In this document: positions 1-8,455 of the stretch, piece after piece
Numbering within the stretch: position 1 is the first letter of the stretch
Layout of the letters: the number at the start of each line of letters is the position of its first letter
Assembly: GCF_003946215.1 (NCBI RefSeq)
Contig: NZ_RHOW01000015.1
Span: 1-56,694, forward strand
Reading direction: 5' to 3'
DNA: 56,694 bases
DNA from: Lapidilactobacillus mulanensis
Lineage (GTDB): Bacteria > Bacillota > Bacilli > Lactobacillales > Lactobacillaceae
Translations under genes and position numbers: made by a program
The notes under the pieces: model-generated
Seen by the model: the letters and a program-made list of their open reading frames with translations, nothing else
Databases searched by the model: none
What the model was told of the DNA's origin: nothing

Positions 1-5
1 TCAGA

Positions 6-44
6 ACACGATCCTTCCTATAATGGCATTATACTAAATCGTGT
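6..44. repeat. Nested inverted repeat
   Basis: A 7-bp perfect inverted repeat (ACACGAT at 6-12, ATCGTGT at 38-44) encloses a second palindrome (TATAAT at 19-24, ATTATA at 28-33). There is no T-tract, so it is not an obvious terminator. The ATCGTGT motif recalls the linker of the tandem elements at 8.3 and 37.4 kb, but the match is short. Confidence 0.4.
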
Positions 45-194
45 CCATAGATTCATACTACATCCATCCAACAATATCGACTGTCGCCGCAAGTGTTAAT
101 GATAGTAGTGATCCTGTTTCAATATCATCAGCTCCGGTTGCTATTTATGTGACCTATGCTGCTGCATATTTGGGAACTACGTGGTCGTAATATT

Positions 195-458
195 ATGCCA
201 GCATATTTAGTGATCACATTAAGCTTGATATCAAGTGGATTAGTATTAATTGGTGTATTTAGAAAATCAAAACACCAGCAGGCTTGGCTAATTTTCTCTG
301 GACTTACGATCTTAATAACAAGTATGAGTATTTCTTTCCTGTTTACCCCACAAAATCGGTTCTTAGGTTATCTTGTTGGAATACTCGATATTGTCACTGT
401 TTCAAGTCTTCTATTTTTTTGGAGAGATGATTTGTTTCATCGGAATAAACACAAATGA
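195..458 (+). CDS. Hypothetical small membrane protein
   Basis: The ORF encodes 87 residues from ATG 195, with about three hydrophobic stretches (roughly residues 2-20, 27-46 and 54-73) and a basic C-terminal tail, so it would be a small integral membrane protein. I do not recognise the family. An in-frame ATG at 156 gives 100 residues, but neither start has a convincing Shine-Dalgarno sequence, so the ORF may be a remnant or the C-terminal part of a decayed gene. It is followed by a palindrome and a terminator. No partner gene is nearby. Confidence that it is expressed is low. Confidence 0.35.
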   Translation: MPAYLVITLSLISSGLVLIGVFRKSKHQQAWLIFSGLTILITSMSISFLFTPQNRFLGYLVGILDIVTVSSLLFFWRDDLFHRNKHK

Positions 459-540
459 TTATTGTCCAAGCGTTATGTTCAAGAGACTGACATCTACTGA
501 TGCAGTTCCTTTTTTCCAAATTGTGTCTAATGCCAGACAA

Positions 541-570
541 CTGTAAAATATTGATTGAAATATTTTACAG
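541..570. repeat. 12-bp perfect palindrome
   Basis: CTGTAAAATATT at 541-552 pairs perfectly with AATATTTTACAG at 559-570 across a 6-nt loop. It is AT-rich and lacks a run of T after it, so it is either a weak terminator or an operator-like site. Confidence 0.5.
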
Positions 571-602
571 TTATTGAGATTTCATTTCAATCGTTGGACT
601 AT

Positions 603-645
603 AAAGTCCACGCAACCTGAAGTAACCGTTGCGTGGACTTTTTAT
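603..645 (+). terminator. Rho-independent terminator
   Basis: A 14-bp stem (603-616 with 628-641, AAAGTCCACGCAAC and its complement) is followed by TTTTTATTTT. It would end transcription coming from the left edge before rexB. Confidence 0.8.
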
Positions 646-894
646 TTTACAGCAGATATGTTAATTATTTGATTTTCATTACCAATCAATAATAAGTCGT
701 TCAAGAAAAGCTGAAAGCTCAAATATTTATTCGGCTGAAATACATCACCTAGGAGTTAAGCGCATGTTTTTTAGTCTAGGCTAAAGAGAAGGCATCTTTG
801 ATCACGCTGAACTAATTCTAAAAAACGACTGAGCTGTTCACCACAGTTTCCATCCCAAAAAATAACAAGCTGCAGTATTTTCCAAAGCTAAATA

Positions 895-903
895 TGCTAA
901 AAT
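895..903 (+). promoter_or_regulatory. Probable rexB promoter (extended -10)
   Basis: TGC-TAAAAT at 895-903 is an extended -10 box. The -35 region is poorly matched. The ribosome binding site AAGGAG follows at 911-916. Confidence 0.45.
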
Positions 904-920
904 ATTAACCAAGGAGCGAT

Positions 921-3900
921 GTGCAAATGGTCATGAAATTTATTGTAGGTAAACAGCAAGATGATGTCTCTGCGCAGCTTTTTAAGCAGATCAGTGATGA
1001 TTACACTGCCCAACTAAATCAGCAGTTTATTTGTTTAGTCCCGAATCATATTAAATTTAACAGCGAAGTCCAAATTTTGACTAAGCTGGCTGATTATCAT
1101 CCAGAGTTAGCTACCAAGGGGATCATCGCAAGCAGTCGCTTGCAGATCCTATCGTTTTCGCGCTTGCTATGGTATTTTCTCCGTGACGATCCACACTACC
1201 AACAACCCCAATTGTCTGACGCAGCGCAGGCCATGTTTTTGAGTGATCTCTTGCAACGACATCGCCAAGATTTGCCACTTTTTTATGGTGAGAGTCGCCG
1301 CATCGGTTTCTTAGAGCAACTGGGCGCGCAATTGACCGAGTTAATGCAAGGCAACTTCACCGTCGCGGACCTTAAGGAACTCGTCGATCAATTAGCCACG
1401 ACTCAACAAGTGGTTGGCTCAACGGTAGACAAGCTGACTGAATTATCGTTTATTTTTGAAAAATATCAAGCCGAAATTGCCGACAAGTTCACGAGTAACG
1501 AAGAGTTGATGGCTTATTTATTAGCGCAGGTCGATCAACGCGACTTTTCCGGATTCCACATTTATTTATTAGGCTTTCCTGAATTTAACCAACAACAATT
1601 AGCCTTGATTCAAAAATTCAACCAGCAGGGCGCAACGATTTATTTAACATTATACTTAGATCCTCAATTACGTGAGCAACCAACTTCAGAAACCTATTAT
1701 TTCACCAATTCATTGAGAACTTTGCGCCAACTTGGCTATGATTCGCTTCAACAAATTCCGCAAGAGAATTGGCTGCCTGTGACGGCCAAACGGACGAGTA
1801 TTGCCTTACAACAGGTGGAGAATTATTGGATCGATTCCACCAATGGCAATCTGATCACGGCAGAAATAGTCCCGGAAATCAAACAGGATGTTCAAATTTG
1901 GGAGGCGGATTCTCTAACCAGTGAGGTGCGCGCGGTTGCTAATTACATTCGTCAATTAGTTGCCTTACAAGATTATCGCTATCGTGATTTTTTGGTGCTG
2001 GCCAATAACGTGCCCAATTATGCCGCCACCATTTCCGCTTTATTCACCCAAAATGAGATCCCGTATTTTAGTGACCAACAAATGCCAATGGCTAACCATC
2101 CGTTTGTTTTATTTGTCAAATCTTTATTAGCTATCACCCAGAATCCATTACGACTCGAAGATCTGCTGATTTTATTGCGAACGGAATTATTGCTGCCGGA
2201 AGAAACGAACTTAACCGAATTCCGGCAAGAACTCGATTGGTTGGAAAATTACGCGATTGCGTTCGGCATCCGCGGTAAAACTTGGCTGAAGGAACGCGCA
2301 TGGACAGTTCAAGGACCCTATTCGCATCAAGACCCTGAATCTTTGCCAGAATTAACCGCCGAGCAAACTAAAAAAATGGCCGCCATTGAAGGCCTACATC
2401 AATTTATCATCGCTATTTTTAAACCTTGGTTGAAACTGGTCGAAGACGTGGGTTCTGCTGGTGAATTTGCCGGTTATTTATATGAATTTTTGCGAAGCCA
2501 TCGCGTAATTGACCGCTTAAAAGATTGGCAGAAAGTGGCGACTGACGAGGGTGACTTGTCTTTGGCACAAGAGCCTCAACAAACTTATCAGGCGTTTATT
2601 AATCTGCTCGACGATTACGTCACTATTTGGGGCGAGCAAGAATTCGACCTGACTGTCTTCAGCGACTTGCTGAACGCCGGTTTCAATAATACCGAGTTTT
2701 CGCAAATTCCCGCGACTTTGGATGCCGTGTTAGTTTCAAACGTTGGGATGATCCAAGACCAGGGTCATCAAATCACCATTCTGTTAGGCGCCACTCGCGA
2801 AAACATCCCCGGTCAAACCCAACAAGCAAGATTGATCGACGACCAAGAACGGCGCGTGATTAATCAATACTTGCTTGACCAACAGCGGCCTTTGCAACTA
2901 GGGGAGACCGCCAATCTACAAGCCACAGACCAGCCGTTAAAATACGGCGCGGTTTTTTTGAGCAGTCAACAACGCCTGATTTTTTCTTATCCGAAACATA
3001 GTGATGGTCACGCTGATAATAAATTGTCGCCATATGTGGAGCGTATTCAAACCTTTTTCCATTTAGTGCCAACAAAATATCATGATTTCCCGGAAGCGGA
3101 GAGTCGAATATTGGACTTTGCTGCCTCTAAACAGGGCGTGCTCGGGCCATTACTGTTGTTGGCGCAACATCAGAAGAGTTTGCGTGAATCTTTACCACAA
3201 TCTTGGCAATGGGTGGCTCAAGACTTAGCTGCCGATCCAGAACACGGCGAATTTTATCAAGGCATCCTGGCCAGTCTCGATTATCAAAATATACCCGCGC
3301 AATTAACGTCGGCACATGTGGACACCTTATATGGTCAGCATTTGTTTAGTTCGGTTTCTCAACTCGAAAATTTCTACATGAATCCTTATGATTATTTCTT
3401 GAAATTTGGGCTCAAGTTGCATACTCGCGATCAATATACCGTCGACAGTGCAAACACGGGGACATTTTTCCATGATTATCTGGATCACTTCGTTAAAATA
3501 CTGGCGGCCGAAAATTTGACCCCGGCGGAATTGACGCCAGAAAAGCTAACTGAGATCAATCAACGAATCACAGCGGAATTATTTGCACAAAATACGTATC
3601 AAATCCTGACTGGTCCTGGCCAGATGCATTATTATCGGCGCCAGCTTGGTAAGACCAGTGCGTTTATGACTTCGGTATTGACGGAACAGGCGGCACACAC
3701 TATCTTGAAGCCATATCGAACTGAGGTTCAATTTGGCTTGATCGATGGTAAAACCGGCATTCCCGGATTGGAGTTTGAGCTGGACGACCAGAAGAAACTC
3801 TCTGTTCGTGGGAAAATCGATCGCATCGACATCGGTGAATTAAATCAAACACCTGTTTATCAAATTATTGATTATAAATCTGGTGATAAGAAGTTTGACT

Positions 3901-4496
3901 TTACGAGGGCTTATTATGGCCTCTCGCTGCAGTTACTGACTTACCTACAAACGGTCGCGGATAATCGTCATCAGCTCACACTGGATAATGCAGAGCCAAT
4001 TGGGGCATTCTATTTGCACATTGCCGATAAACCGTTAACCTATACTGCCGATATAGATGTTGTTAACGAAATTGTGAAGGAACATCGTTATAAGGGTTTA
4101 TTGATCGATCAAGCTTTCCCTGAGTATCTAGCAAGCATTGATCCGCAAGCAATTGAACAAAATTCGTTGCTTTATCCGATTGCCTACACTAAAAAAAGTG
4201 GCTTCAAACTCACCAAGGAAACGCAAGGCGTCACCGAACCAGAATTAGAACTCTTATTAGCGCGGAATCGGCAATTATTAGTGGCGGCGGCCGAAGAAAT
4301 TTTTTCTGGAAAGTTGCGGATCGCGCCTTACAAGTTGAGCGATCAAGAAACCGGTCTGAAATATACCGATTATAAATCGATCATGATGTTTGATGCCATG
4401 TTGCCAGAAAATCAGTATCGTTTATTGCCAAGTCTGGACAAGAAAACAATTATTGAGACTTTAACTCAAAAGGACGGTGAACCAGCAGATGACTAA
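921..4496 (+). CDS. rexB: RexB, ATP-dependent helicase/deoxyribonuclease subunit B
   Basis: RexB is the second subunit of the RexAB (AddAB-type) enzyme, which resects double-strand breaks and loads recombinase at Chi. The protein has 1191 residues, normal for RexB. A RecB-type nuclease motif is visible near residues 983-986 (I-D-Y-K, followed by SGDKKFD). The N-terminus has no Walker A motif. I find only one cysteine, so the four-cysteine iron-sulfur site of Bacillus AddB is absent; both absences are typical of lactic acid bacterial RexB and are why I name it RexB. The GTG start at 921 follows AAGGAG (911-916) closely; ATG 927 is an alternative. The 3' end overlaps rexA, so the two are co-translated. 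Confidence 0.93.
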   Translation: MQMVMKFIVGKQQDDVSAQLFKQISDDYTAQLNQQFICLVPNHIKFNSEVQILTKLADYHPELATKGIIASSRLQILSFSRLLWYFLRDDPHYQQPQLSDAAQAMFLSDLLQRHRQDLPLFYGESRRIGFLEQLGAQLTELMQGNFTVADLKELVDQLATTQQVVGSTVDKLTELSFIFEKYQAEIADKFTSNEELMAYLLAQVDQRDFSGFHIYLLGFPEFNQQQLALIQKFNQQGATIYLTLYLDPQLREQPTSETYYFTNSLRTLRQLGYDSLQQIPQENWLPVTAKRTSIALQQVENYWIDSTNGNLITAEIVPEIKQDVQIWEADSLTSEVRAVANYIRQLVALQDYRYRDFLVLANNVPNYAATISALFTQNEIPYFSDQQMPMANHPFVLFVKSLLAITQNPLRLEDLLILLRTELLLPEETNLTEFRQELDWLENYAIAFGIRGKTWLKERAWTVQGPYSHQDPESLPELTAEQTKKMAAIEGLHQFIIAIFKPWLKLVEDVGSAGEFAGYLYEFLRSHRVIDRLKDWQKVATDEGDLSLAQEPQQTYQAFINLLDDYVTIWGEQEFDLTVFSDLLNAGFNNTEFSQIPATLDAVLVSNVGMIQDQGHQITILLGATRENIPGQTQQARLIDDQERRVINQYLLDQQRPLQLGETANLQATDQPLKYGAVFLSSQQRLIFSYPKHSDGHADNKLSPYVERIQTFFHLVPTKYHDFPEAESRILDFAASKQGVLGPLLLLAQHQKSLRESLPQSWQWVAQDLAADPEHGEFYQGILASLDYQNIPAQLTSAHVDTLYGQHLFSSVSQLENFYMNPYDYFLKFGLKLHTRDQYTVDSANTGTFFHDYLDHFVKILAAENLTPAELTPEKLTEINQRITAELFAQNTYQILTGPGQMHYYRRQLGKTSAFMTSVLTEQAAHTILKPYRTEVQFGLIDGKTGIPGLEFELDDQKKLSVRGKIDRIDIGELNQTPVYQIIDYKSGDKKFDFTRAYYGLSLQLLTYLQTVADNRHQLTLDNAEPIGAFYLHIADKPLTYTADIDVVNEIVKEHRYKGLLIDQAFPEYLASIDPQAIEQNSLLYPIAYTKKSGFKLTKETQGVTEPELELLLARNRQLLVAAAEEIFSGKLRIAPYKLSDQETGLKYTDYKSIMMFDAMLPENQYRLLPSLDKKTIIETLTQKDGEPADD

Positions 4497-7400
4497 TTTT
4501 ACGGCACAACAGCAAGCGGCCATTGATCATCACGGCCATGATATTCTAGTTTCAGCATCTGCTGGATCTGGCAAAACAACCGTCTTAGTTGAACGAATCA
4601 TCAAAGAAGTGTTGCAAGGTGTCGATCTCGATTCATTATTAGTCGTGACCTTTACGGATGCCGCCGCGGCCGAAATGCGCGATCGAGTCCGCGTGTCACT
4701 GAATGAAGAAGTCAGTCAGGCGACCGACCGTGAAACGATGCAGCAACTGAGACAACAATTAAATTTATTAGCCACAGCCCAAATCAGTACCTTGCACGCA
4801 TTCTGTTTGAAAGTGATCCAGAAGTTTTATTATTTACTAGATTTAGATCCGAATTTTCGCTTGTTGACAGATAATACCGAGCGCGAATTGTTGAAGGAAC
4901 AAACTTGGGCCAATTTACGTGATCGTCATTATGATCAACAAGACGAAGACTTTTTTGCTTTGGCAGAACAATTCGGTAGCGACCGTTCTGATCAAGGATT
5001 GCAAGATGCCGTGTTTCAGTTATACGCGTTTGCCATCACCAGACCCAATACCAACGATTGGCTAGACGAAATCATGGCTTCTTATCAGATCACGACGGAT
5101 CTAGCTTCGAGTCCATATTTCCAACAACAGATTCGTCCCGCAATTTTTGAGCAGCTGACACAGTTACGTCGTGACTTCCAGCAACTACTCGATATGCTAC
5201 CGCAAATCACCGATGCGAAAAATCGGTTGGCCGATTTGTTTACGCAAGATTTGGAATGTATGGATAGTCTGATTCAATCAGACCAACTCACTTTCAGCCA
5301 AATTGATGCCGCCTTAAAACAAATCGAATTTCCAGCGCGATTCGTAGCAAAAGGGAAAAGTTATGTCGATGAATTAGAAGCGCGCCAGGATTTCAAACAG
5401 CAGTTAGATCTAACCAAGGCAACTTATCAGGAGCTGTTAGACCAATATTTCTTTGCACCAGAAGACGTCTTAGTTGAGACGCAGAAACGTGCGGGCAAGA
5501 TCATGGCAACGCTCGTGGCAGCAACTAAAGAATTCATGGCCAATTACGCTCAGGACAAACGTCGACTTAAATCTTTAGACTTTAACGATTTGGAACAGCT
5601 GACTTTTGCCTTATTGAATTTTGAGCAGGCTGATCGCAAACCCGTTCAAACTTATTATCGTCAATTCTTCCACGAAGTTTTGGTTGATGAGTACCAAGAT
5701 ATTAACCCGTTGCAAGAAGCGATTCTGCGTGCGGTGGCACAAGTAGAACCAGGAAATATGTTTATGGTCGGGGATGTCAAACAATCGATTTATGGTTTCC
5801 GCCAAGCCGATCCCAGCAAATTTTTAGAAAAGTATCAGCAATTCAAAGCCGACGATAATCCCGGCGAACGAATCGTCTTGGCCGAAAATTTCCGCTCAAC
5901 GGCCAATATTAACGAGAGCACTAACTTTCTATTTAAACAATTCATGAATCATGACTTAGCCGAATTGGATTACGATCAGGATGCGCAACTCGTCACCGGT
6001 GCGCAAGATTATCCGACTGACTTGGAAACGACCACGGAAATCTTGTTGTATGAAAGTAAACCGACAGCCACCGACGCACCGATCAACCAGGCTGATCAAG
6101 TCAAAACTGCGGAAATCGGTAAGGCTGAGGCACGGATCAAAATTCTGGTAAACCGAATCAAGCAGCTATTCCAAGAATCTTATCAGGTTTATGATCGTCA
6201 TGAAGCAACTCCGAAAAAAATCAGCTATCGAGACATTGCGATTCTGGTGCCCACACGTGGCGACAATTTTGCCGTGATCAGTGAGATGCAGCAACAACAT
6301 GTGCCAATTTACGTTAAGGATGCCAACGATTATTTTCAAACCACAGAGATTCAGGTGATGCTTGCTTTATTGGAGCTCATTAATAATCCGGAACAAGATA
6401 TTCCGTTAGTTACCGTTTTACGTTCGCCGATCGGCCACTTCGATGAAAATGACCTCGCAGAAATTCGTGGGGTTAATAAAACAGTTAATTTTTACGCAGC
6501 ATTACAGCTTTCAGCACGATCAGAAAATAAAGTTTTACAACTCCACGTTCAAGATTTCTTAGCGTTGCTAGAACATTTGCGCAATTTTGCCGTTCAACAC
6601 AGTATTGCCGAGCTAGTTTGGGAAATTTATCAACAGACTGGTTATTTGGATTATGTTGGTGGCATGCCTGGTGGTTTACAGCGCTCATTAAATCTGCACG
6701 CGTTATACCAACGTGCTTTCAGTTATGAGCAGACTAGTTTTAAAGGCCTGTATCAATTCATTAGTTTCATTAAGGAAATGCAAGATCATGACCAAGATTT
6801 GGCACAAGCGCAAGTTGGTTCTGGTGGCGAGGATGCCGTTCAATTAATGACGATCCACGGCAGCAAAGGCCTGGAATTTCCGATTGTTTTCGTCTTAAAC
6901 CTCGATCATCATTTCAATCTAGATTCGGTGCGCAAGGATAAAATCGTCCTCGACGGCAAATTTGGTGCTGGCATCAAATATATTGATTTCGATAAACGTC
7001 TGAAATATCCCACACTGATTGATAATTTCATCCGTCGTCAGCGTCAACAAGCCACGATTGCCGAAGAAATGAGGCTTCTATATGTTGCCTTGACTCGTGC
7101 CAAGCAGAAATTAATTCTGGTGGGGCAAGTTGAAAATTGGCCCAAAATGGTGGCTAATTATCAATTGATCGATGAGCATCGTTCGGTTTTATTGCCCACA
7201 AATCTACGACAACCTAGCCAAATTCAAGATTTTCTACAGCTGATCATGCCAGCTTTGTTGCGCGCAAGCACGCTAAAAATTGCGGGAACGGCTGACAACG
7301 AATCACCAAGCACGCCGCTTAAAACTGAGGCCAGCTTTAACATCAAGCTGTATCATCAAGCCGACTTGCTCACAACCGAGAATGACACACCCGTGATTCA

Positions 7401-8232
7401 GGAAAATAGTGCACCGTTAACACCGTTAGATGAAAAATTAAAATCGACGATCCAACAATTGCTTAATTTCCAATATCCATATCAGACGGCCACGAAAACG
7501 ACGGCTTATCAGTCGGTATCGGAAATCAAACAGGCTTTCGCCGATCCAGATCAGTTCCAGCTGAGCTTTTTGCCATTGACCGTTGCTGGAAGATCCACCG
7601 ATGAAAATCCGCAACCACAAAGCCTGCAATCAGATAAAAGCCGTATCTTTGCGGATGATTTTCCTAAACCCACCTTTTTAACCGAGCAACAGCAGATAAC
7701 CGGTGCGCAAGTGGGGACGGCAACGCATTTATTGTTGCAGCGGATCGATCTGCACCAATTCGTCGATCAAACTTATTTGACCAGTTTGATCAAGGGGCTG
7801 ACTTTGCAGCAATTGATTTTGCCAGAAGTGGCTGCGAAAATCGATTTGAATTCTGTCATCAATTTTTTCCAATCGTCTTTAGGCCAAATGCTGCAAGATC
7901 CCCAAAATAAAATCTATCGCGAGGTTGCTTTTTCACTGCTAATCCCAGCGCAAGCCATCTTTGCCATGCCCGACGAACCGGAAATACAAAATCTATTAGT
8001 TCATGGTATTATGGACGGGTATGTTTTAAACGATGATGAATTGATTTTATTTGATTATAAAACCGATCATCTTGATCCTCGCAAAGAAACCGAGTCGCAA
8101 TTACAACTTTTGATCGATAAATATCGCGGTCAACTCAACCTTTATGAAGAAGCGCTGAGTAATATGTTGCAACGACCTGTGACACATAAATATTTATATT
8201 TCCTAAGTGCAAATAGATTGGTAGAATTATAG
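4489..8232 (+). CDS. rexA: RexA, ATP-dependent helicase/nuclease subunit A
   Basis: RexA is the UvrD-like helicase-nuclease subunit of RexAB; it unwinds and degrades DNA ends during double-strand break repair. The protein has 1247 residues. The Walker A motif SAGSGKTT lies near residues 24-31, the Walker B/DExx motif DEYQD near 400, and GDVKQSIYGFRQAD, MTIHGSKGLEFP and YVALTRAK follow in the expected order for a superfamily 1A helicase. The C-terminal nuclease has D-Y-K near 1189-1191 (FDYKTDHLD). The start is placed at ATG 4489, which overlaps the last 8 nt of rexB; GTG 4477 is an in-frame alternative close to an AAGGA sequence. No sign of damage. Confidence 0.94.
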   Translation: MTNFTAQQQAAIDHHGHDILVSASAGSGKTTVLVERIIKEVLQGVDLDSLLVVTFTDAAAAEMRDRVRVSLNEEVSQATDRETMQQLRQQLNLLATAQISTLHAFCLKVIQKFYYLLDLDPNFRLLTDNTERELLKEQTWANLRDRHYDQQDEDFFALAEQFGSDRSDQGLQDAVFQLYAFAITRPNTNDWLDEIMASYQITTDLASSPYFQQQIRPAIFEQLTQLRRDFQQLLDMLPQITDAKNRLADLFTQDLECMDSLIQSDQLTFSQIDAALKQIEFPARFVAKGKSYVDELEARQDFKQQLDLTKATYQELLDQYFFAPEDVLVETQKRAGKIMATLVAATKEFMANYAQDKRRLKSLDFNDLEQLTFALLNFEQADRKPVQTYYRQFFHEVLVDEYQDINPLQEAILRAVAQVEPGNMFMVGDVKQSIYGFRQADPSKFLEKYQQFKADDNPGERIVLAENFRSTANINESTNFLFKQFMNHDLAELDYDQDAQLVTGAQDYPTDLETTTEILLYESKPTATDAPINQADQVKTAEIGKAEARIKILVNRIKQLFQESYQVYDRHEATPKKISYRDIAILVPTRGDNFAVISEMQQQHVPIYVKDANDYFQTTEIQVMLALLELINNPEQDIPLVTVLRSPIGHFDENDLAEIRGVNKTVNFYAALQLSARSENKVLQLHVQDFLALLEHLRNFAVQHSIAELVWEIYQQTGYLDYVGGMPGGLQRSLNLHALYQRAFSYEQTSFKGLYQFISFIKEMQDHDQDLAQAQVGSGGEDAVQLMTIHGSKGLEFPIVFVLNLDHHFNLDSVRKDKIVLDGKFGAGIKYIDFDKRLKYPTLIDNFIRRQRQQATIAEEMRLLYVALTRAKQKLILVGQVENWPKMVANYQLIDEHRSVLLPTNLRQPSQIQDFLQLIMPALLRASTLKIAGTADNESPSTPLKTEASFNIKLYHQADLLTTENDTPVIQENSAPLTPLDEKLKSTIQQLLNFQYPYQTATKTTAYQSVSEIKQAFADPDQFQLSFLPLTVAGRSTDENPQPQSLQSDKSRIFADDFPKPTFLTEQQQITGAQVGTATHLLLQRIDLHQFVDQTYLTSLIKGLTLQQLILPEVAAKIDLNSVINFFQSSLGQMLQDPQNKIYREVAFSLLIPAQAIFAMPDEPEIQNLLVHGIMDGYVLNDDELILFDYKTDHLDPRKETESQLQLLIDKYRGQLNLYEEALSNMLQRPVTHKYLYFLSANRLVEL

Positions 8233-8235
8233 GGG

Positions 8236-8438
8236 AGCCGGTGCTGGGGATCAAACCTTGGTGGGCCACAACATAAACGTGTTCGAGCTGACTGTCTGCG
8301 TAAGCTCTCACAACATAATCGTGTTCGCAAGCACTGTCTTTTCCGCTTAACTTGTAAAACATTTGAATCCAAAAGCAGGATTCAAGTGTTTTACAGGTTA
8401 ATGCTCAAAGCCAACCCGTGCTTGCTCACAACTTGATA
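8236..8438 (+). repeat. Tandem structured intergenic elements, locus A
   Basis: The rexA-dinG gap holds tandem units separated by the linker CACAACATAAACGTGTTCG (8267-8285) and its near copy at 8309-8327. The full unit has an outer stem (GCAAGCAC 8327-8334 with GTGCTTGC 8418-8425) and a long inner hairpin (8347-8370 with 8378-8401), and it ends in CTCACAACTTG directly before the dinG ribosome binding site. A short unit (stem GAGCT/AGCTC, 8285-8308) and a possible degenerate unit (8236-8266) precede it. The same layout with other stem sequences occurs at 37301-37540. Function unknown. Confidence 0.7.
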
Positions 8439-8455
8439 TAAAAGGAGCGTTATCT

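Larger units (their letters stand above)
459..920. other. Gene-free stretch before rexB
   Basis: This stretch of about 460 bp holds a palindrome at 541-570, a terminator at 603-645 and the rexB promoter near 898. I see no coding potential between them, apart from very short ATG-initiated ORFs such as one after a GGAG at 752, which stops after six codons. Confidence 0.6.

Noticed and set aside
8135-8372. Short reverse-strand ORFs across the rexA-dinG gap
   Set aside because: They lie over the hairpin repeats and rexA end, have no ribosome binding site or domain, and follow from the repeat composition.
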